Under the pieces are notes generated by a model. That model saw only the letters and a list, made by a program, of their open reading frames with translations, ran no database searches and was not told where the DNA came from. From Lachnospiraceae bacterium (GTDB taxonomy: Bacteria > Bacillota > Clostridia > Lachnospirales > Lachnospiraceae): a DNA stretch of 64,000 nucleotides. This document shows positions 16,890 through 25,653 of this stretch, one piece after another; the first letter of the stretch is position 1, and each line of letters starts with the position of its first letter. The DNA is taken from the NCBI GenBank assembly GCA_003507655.1, contig DNUZ01000001.1:10198-74197 (forward strand), written 5' to 3'. The position numbers and the translations under genes were made by a program.

Positions 16890-18485
16890 ATGCAGGAAAG
16901 ACTACAGGGAATTTTAAACAGAATAAAGGAATGGTGGAGTAAATTTACCACAAAGCAGAAAGCACTGTTGATCAGTATTGTGACAGTTGTGGTTATGGCG
17001 ATTGTGGTTCTTGCATTCATCATGACGAGACCGAAGATGGTAACTTTGATCAATTGCGAATCTACCAAAGAAGCGGGAACCGTAAAAGATCTGTTAGAGG
17101 GTGAAAGCATTGCATATGAGGTTTCGAAGGATGGACTGACTTTTTCGGTAAACGAAAAAGATGAGGCGACAGCATCCATTCTTTTGGGATCTAACGATAT
17201 TCCGACAGAGGGTTACTCGATCGATAACGTATTTGATGGCGGCTTTTCTTCTACAGAAGCAGATAAGACGAAGAAATATCAGCTATACTTAGAAGAACGG
17301 TTTGCAGATCATCTTTCAAATTTGTCAAATGTCGAGAGTGCAACGGTATCACTTTCGATGCCGGCGGATGATGGTACGATCATTTCTAAGGATGAAGAAA
17401 CTTATGCAAGTGTGATCCTGACACTGGACGGAGAGATGGACGAAGACCAGGCGGCAGGAATTGCGCAGTACATAGCAACGGAGGTTGGTAATAATACAAC
17501 AGACCGTATTACGATTTTAGATTCTGATACGAATATGCTTTTTTCCGGCGGAGACAGCAGTTCAAACGCTGGCAAGGCGAGCAGTAATCTTTCGTACAGA
17601 ACGAAAGTGGAAAATCAGTTCAAGAGCAATGTCAAAGATGTTGTTATGGGAACGAATGTCTATGATAACGTAGAAGTTGGTATGAACCTGGCACTGGATT
17701 TTGATAAAGAGAAAGTGACAGACCATCAGTACTATGTAGAAGATGGACAGGAACAGGGATATCTGGATAAAGAGAGTATCTATGAGTCAGAATCCACCGG
17801 AGGAGCAGCGGCAGTTCCGGGAACGGATTCTAATGATGATACCACTTATATGATGCGGGATGGTGAAACTACATCATCTACCATTTCAGATATTACCAGA
17901 GATTATAACCCGAATGAAAAAATAACGGAGACCGAAGGTGCAGTCGGAGATGTAAAATACGATGAATCTTCTGTGACAGTAGTATGTAGTGTTAATAAGA
18001 TTTATAACGAGGATACTCTTAAGGCACAGGGTAAATTGGATGATATGACATTTGATGAGTTTGCGGCACAGAACAGCGAACGTAAAAAAATAGATGTCGA
18101 TGAAGATTTATATCCAATGGTGGCAAATGCAACAGGTATTCCACAGGAGAATATCTCGATTGTGGCATATGAAGTACCGTTCTTTGAACATTCGGATGAT
18201 TCCGGCAGAACATTTAGCGACTACTTACAGATCGCGCTTGCAGTTCTGATCTTTGCATTACTGGGATTTGTGGTATTCCGCAGTACCAGAAAAGATCCGA
18301 CACAGGAGATCGAGCCGGAACTTTCCGTTGAGACTCTGTTAGAGACAACGAAGGAAGCGGAGTTAGAAGATATTGGTCTGAATGAGAAATCAGAGACAAG
18401 AATCTTAATAGAGAAATTTGTAGACGAAAATCCGGAGGCGGTAGCAGCATTGTTACGCAACTGGTTGAATGATGATTGGGATTAA
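16890..18485 (+). CDS. fliF: Flagellar MS-ring protein FliF
   Basis: 531 residues. Membrane segments lie at about residues 28-49 (ALLISIVTVVVMAIVVLAFI) and about 445-465 (LQIALAVLIFALLGFVVF). Periplasmic ring-building domains stand between them (KKYQLYLEERFADHLSNLSNVESATVSLSMP). The cytoplasmic C-terminus ends VAALLRNWLNDD, the FliG-binding helix. FliF forms the membrane ring that houses the export gate. The fliG start follows by three bases. Confidence 0.96.
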   Translation: MQERLQGILNRIKEWWSKFTTKQKALLISIVTVVVMAIVVLAFIMTRPKMVTLINCESTKEAGTVKDLLEGESIAYEVSKDGLTFSVNEKDEATASILLGSNDIPTEGYSIDNVFDGGFSSTEADKTKKYQLYLEERFADHLSNLSNVESATVSLSMPADDGTIISKDEETYASVILTLDGEMDEDQAAGIAQYIATEVGNNTTDRITILDSDTNMLFSGGDSSSNAGKASSNLSYRTKVENQFKSNVKDVVMGTNVYDNVEVGMNLALDFDKEKVTDHQYYVEDGQEQGYLDKESIYESESTGGAAAVPGTDSNDDTTYMMRDGETTSSTISDITRDYNPNEKITETEGAVGDVKYDESSVTVVCSVNKIYNEDTLKAQGKLDDMTFDEFAAQNSERKKIDVDEDLYPMVANATGIPQENISIVAYEVPFFEHSDDSGRTFSDYLQIALAVLIFALLGFVVFRSTRKDPTQEIEPELSVETLLETTKEAELEDIGLNEKSETRILIEKFVDENPEAVAALLRNWLNDDWD

Positions 18486-18488
18486 AAA

Positions 18489-19496
18489 ATGGCAAATGCA
18501 GAGTTAACCGGTGTTCAGAAAGCGGCAGTCCTTTTGATTACCTTAGGACCTGAAAAATCCGCATCAATTTTTAAACACCTCAAAGAAGAAGAAATTGAAG
18601 AGTTGACCTTAGAGATTGCGAACACAAGAAGCATATCTCCACAGGAAAAAGAAGATGTTTTAAATGAGTTCTATCAGGTATGTCTTGCACAGCAGTATAT
18701 TGCAGAGGGTGGTATCGGATATGCAAAAGAACTTTTGGAAAAAGCACTCGGCGAACAGAAGGCACAGGATGTTATCACAAAACTGACGGCCTCCCTTCAG
18801 GTGCGTCCGTTCGAATTTATCCGAAAGACAGATCCGAGTCAGGTGCTGAACTTTATCCAGGACGAGCATCCACAGACTATTGCGATGATCTTGTCTTATC
18901 TGTCGCCGGCACAGTCTGCAATGATCTTAGGTGCATTGACACCGGAAAAACAGGCGGATGTTGCAAAGAGAATCGCAATGATGGATCGTACATCTCCGGA
19001 TGTTATCAAAGAGGTGGAGCGTGTGTTAGAACGAAAGCTGGCATCCTTATTAAATCAGGATTACACAATCGTCGGTGGCGTCGATGCGATCGTAGATATT
19101 TTGAATACGGTAGACCGCGGAACAGAAAAGCATATCATGGAATCTCTCGAAATCGAGCAGCCTGAACTTGCTGATGAGATCCGTAAGAAAATGTTCGTAT
19201 TCGAAGATATCCTTCTTCTCGACGACCGTGCGATCCAGCGTGTGTTGCGTGACGTTGATAACAATGACCTTGGTATCGCACTTAAGGGTGCCAATGAAGA
19301 AGTACAGAATGTTATCTTTAAGAACCTGTCCAAGCGTCTGTCTGCTATGATCAAGGAAGACATGGAATTCATGGGTCCGGTTCGTATGAAAGATGTAGAA
19401 GAAGCACAGCAGAAGATTGTTGGTATTATCCGTAAGTTAGAAGATTCGGCAGAGATTGTAATTTCCAGAGGCGGAGGTGACGAGATTATTGTCTAA
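18489..19496 (+). CDS. fliG: Flagellar motor switch protein FliG
   Basis: 335 residues. It couples stator and rotor. The N-terminal FliF-binding region has QKAAVLLITLGPEKSASIFKHL, the middle part DEHPQTIAMILSYLSPAQSA (EHPQ motif), and the C-terminal torque helix DDRAIQRVLRDVDNNDLGIALKGA. Charged residues important for torque are retained. The stop overlaps the fliH start region. Confidence 0.97.
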   Translation: MANAELTGVQKAAVLLITLGPEKSASIFKHLKEEEIEELTLEIANTRSISPQEKEDVLNEFYQVCLAQQYIAEGGIGYAKELLEKALGEQKAQDVITKLTASLQVRPFEFIRKTDPSQVLNFIQDEHPQTIAMILSYLSPAQSAMILGALTPEKQADVAKRIAMMDRTSPDVIKEVERVLERKLASLLNQDYTIVGGVDAIVDILNTVDRGTEKHIMESLEIEQPELADEIRKKMFVFEDILLLDDRAIQRVLRDVDNNDLGIALKGANEEVQNVIFKNLSKRLSAMIKEDMEFMGPVRMKDVEEAQQKIVGIIRKLEDSAEIVISRGGGDEIIV

Positions 19497-20298
19497 TCTT
19501 TATAAACAGTGGGGCGTAGCGCCTAAACAGGAAGGTGCTCGCATCATCAATTCCAATGCCATTGTTGCACAGAAAATAGAAGAAATGGCAAAAAAGATGC
19601 GCGAGCAGGCTGGAACAGAAGTGGATTTTACCGATGGATTCAGTCAGGGACTTGGTGCAGAGAACGTCGAAGCCATTCTTGAGGAACCACAGGCAGATCC
19701 AATCGAGGAAGCAAAAGAAGAGGCAGAGCGTATCTTAAGTGAAGCAAAAGCAAAGGCGGATGCAATTTTAAATGATGCACAGACGCGGAAAGCAGAACTT
19801 TTAGAACAGGCAAAAGAAGAAGGCAGAACGCGCGGCTATGACGAAGGTAAAGCAAAAGCAGATGCCGAAGAGCAGGAGATGCAAAGACACCTGCAACAGT
19901 TAGAAGAATCTTTGAATACAGATTACCGGAATAAACTGCAGCATATGGAACAACAGGTCGTTGAAGTTGTAGTACATGTGTTTGAAAAAGTATTCCATAT
20001 TCAGTTTGACGATAAGACCGAGATTTTGCTTTCTTTAGTATCCGATGCGATCATGGGGATTGAAGGAAGTAAGGATTTCCGTATCCGTGTGGCAGAAGTG
20101 AATTTTGAGTTTATGGAGAACCATCGTCACGAGCTTGAAGAACGTGTCGGAGAGGATATTTCATTAGAAATGATCGCAGACCCGATGTTAGAAGAAAACC
20201 AGTGCATGATCGAGACGGATTCCGGAATCTTTAATTGCAGTCTGGGTGTCCAGTTAGAAAATCTGATCAAAGATTTAAAGAGTTTGAGTATAAATTAG
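19489..20298 (+). CDS. fliH: Flagellar export apparatus regulator FliH
   Basis: 269 residues using the TTG at 19489, placed ten bases after GGAGGT and giving MSNLYKQWGV; a GTG at 19477 lies inside that ribosome site and is less likely. The gene overlaps fliG by eight bases. A long Glu/Ala/Lys-rich coiled coil (about residues 60-160) leads to the conserved C-terminus that holds FliI. FliH controls the ATPase FliI and delivers it to the export gate. Confidence 0.88.
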   Translation: MSNLYKQWGVAPKQEGARIINSNAIVAQKIEEMAKKMREQAGTEVDFTDGFSQGLGAENVEAILEEPQADPIEEAKEEAERILSEAKAKADAILNDAQTRKAELLEQAKEEGRTRGYDEGKAKADAEEQEMQRHLQQLEESLNTDYRNKLQHMEQQVVEVVVHVFEKVFHIQFDDKTEILLSLVSDAIMGIEGSKDFRIRVAEVNFEFMENHRHELEERVGEDISLEMIADPMLEENQCMIETDSGIFNCSLGVQLENLIKDLKSLSIN

Positions 20299-20307
20299 GT
20301 GAGTTCA

Positions 20308-21618
20308 GTGGCTTTTAATGCAGAGAAATATTTACAGCTAACAGAAAAGACATATTTTAAACAATTAGGAAAAGTTGTTAAGATTGTAGGACTTACGATC
20401 GAATCTGTTGGTCCGGATGCGAAGATCAATGATCTGTGCCGCATCGTGATCGACCAGTCGAAAGGAATCTATACGATGGCAGAAGTTGTCGGATTCCGTG
20501 ATAAACGCCTGCTGTTAATGCCATTTGAAGGGATTGAGGGACTTGGAGTCGGATGTATCGTGGAAAATACCGGACATCCCCTGACTGTTCCGGTTGGAGA
20601 TGAACTTCTCGGACATATGGTGGATGGAATTGGAAGACCGACCGATGCAGAAGGCTTGACGTTTGATAAGGAATATCCGGTAGAGGCGTTACCACCTGAC
20701 CCGATGACAAGAGAGATTATTAATACGGTTCTGCCGTTAGGTGTCAAAGCGGTGGACGGACTGATCACGGTAGGAAAAGGTCAGCGTATTGGAATTTTTG
20801 CAGGTTCCGGTGTGGGAAAAAGTACACTGATGGGAATGTTTGCAAGAAACACCAAAGCAGATATCAATGTCATAGCACTGATCGGAGAGCGAGGCAGAGA
20901 GGTGCGCGAATTCGTGGAGCGGGATCTTGGTGAAGAGGGAATGAAACGCTCTGTGGTAGTTGTTGCGACTTCCGACAAACCGGCATTGATCCGTAATAAG
21001 GCAGCAAAGACAGCAACAGCCATAGCAGAATATTTCAGAGATCAGGGTAAAGATGTACTGTTAATGATGGATTCCCTGACACGTTTTTCCATGGCACAGC
21101 GTGAGATCGGATTAGCATCAGGAGAGCCGCCGGTAACGCGTGGTTATCCGCCAAGTGTTTATTCAGAAATGCCCAAAATCTTAGAGCGTGCGGGAAATTC
21201 AGATAAAGGTTCGATCACCGGACTTTATACGGTATTGGTAGACGGAGATGATTTTAATGAACCGATCACTGATACGGCACGAAGTATTTTAGACGGACAT
21301 ATCATGCTGAACCGTAAACTTGCACATAAGAACCATTATCCGGCAATTGATGTCATGCAGAGTATTTCCCGTGTTATGAGTGCAATCGTGGATGATGAAC
21401 ACAAGGCAGCTTCCGGAAAATTAAAAAATGTGTTAGCAACCTATGCGGAGGCAGAAGATCTGATCAACATCGGGGCCTATAAGCAGGGATCTAATAAAAA
21501 TATAGACTATGCGATTTCGAAGATTGAAGCAGTCAACGAGTTTTTAAGACAGAGAACCGATGAAAAATTTATGTTTGACGAAGAAGTACAGCTTTTAGAA
21601 CAGCTTTTTGAAGGGTAG
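20308..21618 (+). CDS. fliI: Flagellum-specific export ATPase FliI
   Basis: About 436 residues. I prefer GTG 20308, which is four bases after AGGTGAG; GTG 20299 abuts the fliH stop. Walker A is GIFAGSGVGKSTLMGMF, and VALIGERGREVREF-like and LLMMDSLTRFSMAQREIGL segments are typical of F1-like ATPases. It powers flagellar type III export. fliJ follows at once. Confidence 0.95.
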   Translation: MAFNAEKYLQLTEKTYFKQLGKVVKIVGLTIESVGPDAKINDLCRIVIDQSKGIYTMAEVVGFRDKRLLLMPFEGIEGLGVGCIVENTGHPLTVPVGDELLGHMVDGIGRPTDAEGLTFDKEYPVEALPPDPMTREIINTVLPLGVKAVDGLITVGKGQRIGIFAGSGVGKSTLMGMFARNTKADINVIALIGERGREVREFVERDLGEEGMKRSVVVVATSDKPALIRNKAAKTATAIAEYFRDQGKDVLLMMDSLTRFSMAQREIGLASGEPPVTRGYPPSVYSEMPKILERAGNSDKGSITGLYTVLVDGDDFNEPITDTARSILDGHIMLNRKLAHKNHYPAIDVMQSISRVMSAIVDDEHKAASGKLKNVLATYAEAEDLINIGAYKQGSNKNIDYAISKIEAVNEFLRQRTDEKFMFDEEVQLLEQLFEG

Positions 21619-21626
21619 TGGCATGT

Positions 21627-22070
21627 ATGGCAAAGTTCGTATACCGGATGCAGAATATCCTGGATTTAAAAATAAAGATGGAAGAGCAGAGAAAAGCGGA
21701 GTACGGCTTGGCAAATGCAAGACTGCGTAAAGAAGAGGATAAACTAAGGGAACTGATCATCAGAAAAGCAGGATATGAGAAACAGGCAAGGGAACTGGTA
21801 CAGGGAACCATTGATGTACATAAGATTCATACCTGTAAGCATGCGATCGATGCAATGAAATCTGCGATCCGTACACAGATGATAGAAGTTCATGTGGCGG
21901 AAAAGAATGTGGAACTTGCAAGAAGCAAGCTCAATCAGGTAATGATCGAGAGAAAGACTTATGAAAAGCTGAGAGAAAAGGCATTTGAGGAGTTTAAGCA
22001 GGAAGTGGCTTATGAGGAAAACAGGATGGTGGATGAGCTTGTAAGCTATAATTACCACAAAGAATCCTGA
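21627..22070 (+). CDS. fliJ: Flagellar export protein FliJ
   Basis: 147 residues from ATG 21627 (MAKFVYRMQNILDLK); a GTG at 21618 overlapping the fliI stop is an alternative. The whole chain is a charged coiled coil, as expected for the FliJ stalk that stirs the FliI hexamer. Placement directly after fliI supports the call. Confidence 0.9.
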   Translation: MAKFVYRMQNILDLKIKMEEQRKAEYGLANARLRKEEDKLRELIIRKAGYEKQARELVQGTIDVHKIHTCKHAIDAMKSAIRTQMIEVHVAEKNVELARSKLNQVMIERKTYEKLREKAFEEFKQEVAYEENRMVDELVSYNYHKES

Positions 22071-22084
22071 TATGAGGTGGAAAT

Positions 22085-22948
22085 ATGGCAGAAGAGAATT
22101 TAGGCCCGGCGGCAGGCATGGATAAAAAAGCCGCAAAGAAGGCAGAGAAAGCCAGAAGAAAAGAAGAAAAACGGAATCGAAAACTTGCGAAAAATGAAGC
22201 GAAGAAAAACGGTACGACAGATGAGTTTGAAGAAGAATCCGGTGGCGGCAAGGCGGCAGTCGTTTTTGTTACACTGATGATTATTGTCATCTGGATTGCT
22301 ATTTTAGCAGTTCTGATACATTTTGATGTCGGAGGATTTGGCTCAACCGTTATGCAGCCGATCTTAAAGGATGTTCCGTATGTCAATAAAATCCTTCCAA
22401 AGACAGAGGAAGAAGAGACAAAAACCAAAGAAGACAGCAAATATCCATACAAGACCGTAGATGAGGCAGTTGCATACATCAAAGAACTCGAAAAAGAATT
22501 AGCAGATGCAAAAGAGAGCAATTCTGAGAATGATGCATATGTGGCAGATTTAGAGGCACAGGCGGCTCAGTGGAAAGAGTATAAAGAAAATGAGCAAAAG
22601 TTTGAGGAAGAAAAGGCAAAATTCTATAAGGAGGTTGTTTTTTCTGACCAGGCACCCGATATAAATGAATATAAGAAATATTACGAGAGTATAGATCCGC
22701 AGAATGCAGAGAATCTGTATAAACAGGTAGTAGAACAGCAGGAAAAAGACGATGATATGTCAGATTATGTAAAGGCATATTCGCAGATGAAACCGAAACA
22801 GGCAGCAGCAATTTTTGATACCATGACAGACAACTTAGAACTTGTTGCAAAGATCTTAAGTGCCATGAAAGCAGATGCCAGAGGTGATATTCTCGGTAAC
22901 ATGAAGACGGATACTGCAGCAAAAGTAACCAAACTCATGGAGCCTTAG
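22085..22948 (+). CDS. MotE/YlxF-family flagellar protein
   Basis: 287 residues. The first 55 residues are very Lys/Glu rich, then one membrane helix at about 60-82 (AAVVFVTLMIIVIWIAILAVLI). A coiled coil (135-190) and a C-terminal MgtE-N-like domain follow (SQMKPKQAAAIFDTMTDNLELVAKILSAMK...GDILGNM). This is the MotE architecture at the ylxF position between fliJ and fliK. MotE homologues help assemble or chaperone the stator. The unusually long basic N-terminal cytoplasmic tail is notable. Confidence 0.8.
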   Translation: MAEENLGPAAGMDKKAAKKAEKARRKEEKRNRKLAKNEAKKNGTTDEFEEESGGGKAAVVFVTLMIIVIWIAILAVLIHFDVGGFGSTVMQPILKDVPYVNKILPKTEEEETKTKEDSKYPYKTVDEAVAYIKELEKELADAKESNSENDAYVADLEAQAAQWKEYKENEQKFEEEKAKFYKEVVFSDQAPDINEYKKYYESIDPQNAENLYKQVVEQQEKDDDMSDYVKAYSQMKPKQAAAIFDTMTDNLELVAKILSAMKADARGDILGNMKTDTAAKVTKLMEP

Positions 22949-22993
22949 AATATATAAAAGCACATTGAAAATCAAAGAAAGGAGGAGAAACAG

Positions 22994-24475
22994 ATGACCA
23001 GTGCAAATGTTTCAAAAGTGACCGCAGGAATGACGGTTCAGACATCTGCATCAAAAAAATCGGGAAAAGATGAGCAGGAAGCCGTTGATTTTATGTCAAT
23101 GTTAGGGAATTTTGCAGTGAACAATTCACAGCAGAACAATCCGGTGACATTTCAGGTTTCTGACAGTGCATCGAACAAAACGGCGGAATACGAGAAGCTT
23201 TCTACAAAAGATGACAGGATTCCCAAAGTAACCGGTAAGACAGGCGATGCGGATATGCAAAAAGTCGATCAGGCGGTCGAAGAATTTGCGAAGGAAGTCC
23301 AACAGGAAGTAAAGGAACTCTTAGGTGTGGATGATGCACAGCTAGAAGCAGCAATGAAAGAGTTAGGACTGACCTATCAGGATTTAATGGACCCTGTAAA
23401 CTTAGCAAATCTTGTGATGAATCTGACCGGAGAGGAAGACCAGTTAGGACTTTTGATGAATGCGGATTTTCAGGAACTGATGCAGAATGTGGAAGTTTTA
23501 AGTAAGAACTTATTACAGGAACTTGGAATGACACCACAGGAAGTAGCGGAGGTATTCGCACAGCTTGAGCAGAATGCAGCGCAGATCACGGAAGAAGTAC
23601 CACAGCAGATGCAGGAGGTTACAGATACTCAGGCAGATGTATTAAAAGTACAGCAGACAGATGACGTTCAGATCACGGAGCAGAAGTCACAGGTGACAGG
23701 ACTTACAGAAACCAATGCAGCAGCAACAGAATCCGTAGAAAGTGATGGCAATGTACAGAATGTGGAAGAACCGGTTTCGCAGGAAGTGCGTGTGGAAAAT
23801 GATCAGACAGCTTCACAGCAGGAAGGTCAGCAGGAAGAAGCGCCGGAAAACAGTATGACGACAGAGGATGACGCTTCCTTGTTACAGCAGAACGATACAA
23901 CAGAGAAGAGCATTTTTACGGAGCATACGTTCCAGCAGACCGTTCAGACGATCAGAACTGACAATATTACGGCAGCACCGACAACGGCAGTGCCACAGAA
24001 TGTTGTGTTTAATACGTTAGATGTCATCCGACAGGTCAGTGAATTTACCAGAGTGATGTATCAGGGAGATACTACTTCCATGGAGATGCAGCTCAATCCG
24101 GAGAACTTAGGTAAGATCTATGTACAGGTTACAGCTAAAGAAGGTGTGGTTACAGCACATCTTGCCGTACAGAATGAGATTGTAAAAGAAGCCTTAGAAA
24201 ATCAGACCATCCAGCTACGAGAAAACATGAACCAGCAGGGAATCAAGGTTGAGGCGGTAGAAGTTACGATCGCCAGTCATGAATTTGAAAGAAACCTTGA
24301 GCAGAACCAGCAGGGAAGTGCACAGGATGAGCAAAGAGAACAGGCATCTAAGAGTCCAAGAAGAAATATTTCCATGAATCAGTTAGATGAGCTATCCGGA
24401 CTGATGAGTGAAGAGGAAATGTTAGTTGCAAAGATCATGAGAGACAACGGAAACAGCGTGGACTTTACAGCCTAG
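22994..24475 (+). CDS. fliK: Flagellar hook-length control protein FliK
   Basis: 493 residues. The N-terminal and middle regions are Gln/Glu/Thr-rich and low in complexity, as in the molecular-ruler part of FliK. The C-terminal domain (about 345-435) is conserved: MEMQLNPENLGKIYVQVTAK, VTAHLAVQNEIVKEALENQ, LRENMNQQGIKVEAVEVTI. It measures hook length and switches export specificity through FlhB. AAAGGAGG precedes the ATG. Confidence 0.92.
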   Translation: MTSANVSKVTAGMTVQTSASKKSGKDEQEAVDFMSMLGNFAVNNSQQNNPVTFQVSDSASNKTAEYEKLSTKDDRIPKVTGKTGDADMQKVDQAVEEFAKEVQQEVKELLGVDDAQLEAAMKELGLTYQDLMDPVNLANLVMNLTGEEDQLGLLMNADFQELMQNVEVLSKNLLQELGMTPQEVAEVFAQLEQNAAQITEEVPQQMQEVTDTQADVLKVQQTDDVQITEQKSQVTGLTETNAAATESVESDGNVQNVEEPVSQEVRVENDQTASQQEGQQEEAPENSMTTEDDASLLQQNDTTEKSIFTEHTFQQTVQTIRTDNITAAPTTAVPQNVVFNTLDVIRQVSEFTRVMYQGDTTSMEMQLNPENLGKIYVQVTAKEGVVTAHLAVQNEIVKEALENQTIQLRENMNQQGIKVEAVEVTIASHEFERNLEQNQQGSAQDEQREQASKSPRRNISMNQLDELSGLMSEEEMLVAKIMRDNGNSVDFTA

Positions 24476-24496
24476 AATCTAGAAAGGAGAATGTAA

Positions 24497-25171
24497 ATGG
24501 CAATTATTCAACAGATTGAAAACGGAAAGCTTGTAGATTCTTCTGCATCGAATACATCATTATCAACAGAGAATAAGAGTGATGCCGCAGGCGGAGCTTT
24601 AGACAAGGATGCGTTTTTACAGCTTTTAGTAGCGCAGATGCAGTATCAGGATCCATTAGAGCCTACCGATAACACAGAGTACATATCACAGCTTGCTACA
24701 TTTTCACAGTTAGAAGAGATGCAGAACCTGAATCAGAGTCTGACCGAGGGAAGTGCATACAACTTAGTTGGAAAATATGTATTTGTAAAAGTAACCAATA
24801 ACCAGACAGGAGAGACATCCTACGATCACGGTATGGTAGAGTATGTGATGAGAGAGAACGGAAAAGTATATATTTCTGTTAATGACAGTCTTTATAATAT
24901 TGACGATTTAGATACCGTATCAGACCCGGATTACTACACAGCAACAACCGTTGCAAAATCCTTTACCAATATGGTGAAGGCATTACCTTCCGAAAAAAAT
25001 CTGACGATCTATGATGAAGAGAAGATTAAATCTGCAAGAACTGTATATGACAGCCTGACAGACTATCAGAAATCTTTTATTTCACCGGACACAGTGAAGA
25101 CACTAGAGCAGTTAGAAGCAAAATTAAAAACCTTGAAGGGCAATACAGAGGATTCGTCTAAGGGTGAGTAG
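24497..25171 (+). CDS. flgD: Flagellar hook capping protein FlgD with an extra C-terminal helical module
   Basis: 224 residues. The conserved capping region is LDKDAFLQLLVAQMQYQDPLEPTDNTEYISQLATFSQLEEMQNLN (residues 35-80), then a small beta domain (90-135, NLVGKYVFVKV). Instead of a usual FlgD Ig domain, the last 65 residues read as a three-helix module: TIYDEEKIKSARTVYDSL, TDYQKSFISPDTVKTLEQLE. This pattern is known to me from repeats of Gram-positive surface proteins. FlgD caps the growing hook. The module's role here is unknown. Confidence 0.9.
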   Translation: MAIIQQIENGKLVDSSASNTSLSTENKSDAAGGALDKDAFLQLLVAQMQYQDPLEPTDNTEYISQLATFSQLEEMQNLNQSLTEGSAYNLVGKYVFVKVTNNQTGETSYDHGMVEYVMRENGKVYISVNDSLYNIDDLDTVSDPDYYTATTVAKSFTNMVKALPSEKNLTIYDEEKIKSARTVYDSLTDYQKSFISPDTVKTLEQLEAKLKTLKGNTEDSSKGE

Positions 25172-25194
25172 GAGAAAAGTAAGGAGATGGTTTT

Positions 25195-25575
25195 ATGAAC
25201 CGTGTCAATCATACGTTTTCTTCCATTGAGCAGGTTACAGACCAGTTTCTGACAACGAAAAACCAAAAGAATCTGGAAAAGAGTTCAGAGATTTCGTTTG
25301 CAGAGATATTAAAAGAAAAACAGGGATTGAAGTTTTCAAAACATGCAGCAATGCGTTTGGAAAACCGAAATATCAATCTGACAGATGAACAGAATAACCG
25401 GCTCAGATCGGGAGTTCAAAAAGCGAGTGAAAAGGGGATCAATGAGTCATTAGTCATTGTGGATTCTTTAGCATTTATCGTAAATGTACCAAATAAGACC
25501 GTGGTAACAGCGATGGATCAAAAAGAAGCAGCAGACAACATATTTACAAATATCGACGGTGCCGTAATTATTTAG
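25195..25575 (+). CDS. Flagellar operon protein, TIGR02530-like
   Basis: 126 residues. The conserved part is LKFSKHAAMRLENRNINLTDEQ followed by a small domain ending LAFIVNVPNKTVVTAM. Proteins of this type occur between flgD and flgE in many Firmicutes, and the position here is the same (23 bases after flgD, 78 before flgE). The function is not established. Confidence 0.82.
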   Translation: MNRVNHTFSSIEQVTDQFLTTKNQKNLEKSSEISFAEILKEKQGLKFSKHAAMRLENRNINLTDEQNNRLRSGVQKASEKGINESLVIVDSLAFIVNVPNKTVVTAMDQKEAADNIFTNIDGAVII

Positions 25576-25653
25576 CCGGACCTTAACGGAAGCTAATGTC
25601 TTTGACTGACAGATAAGACAGTTTACGGCAAAAAGTATAGGAGGTCATTCATT

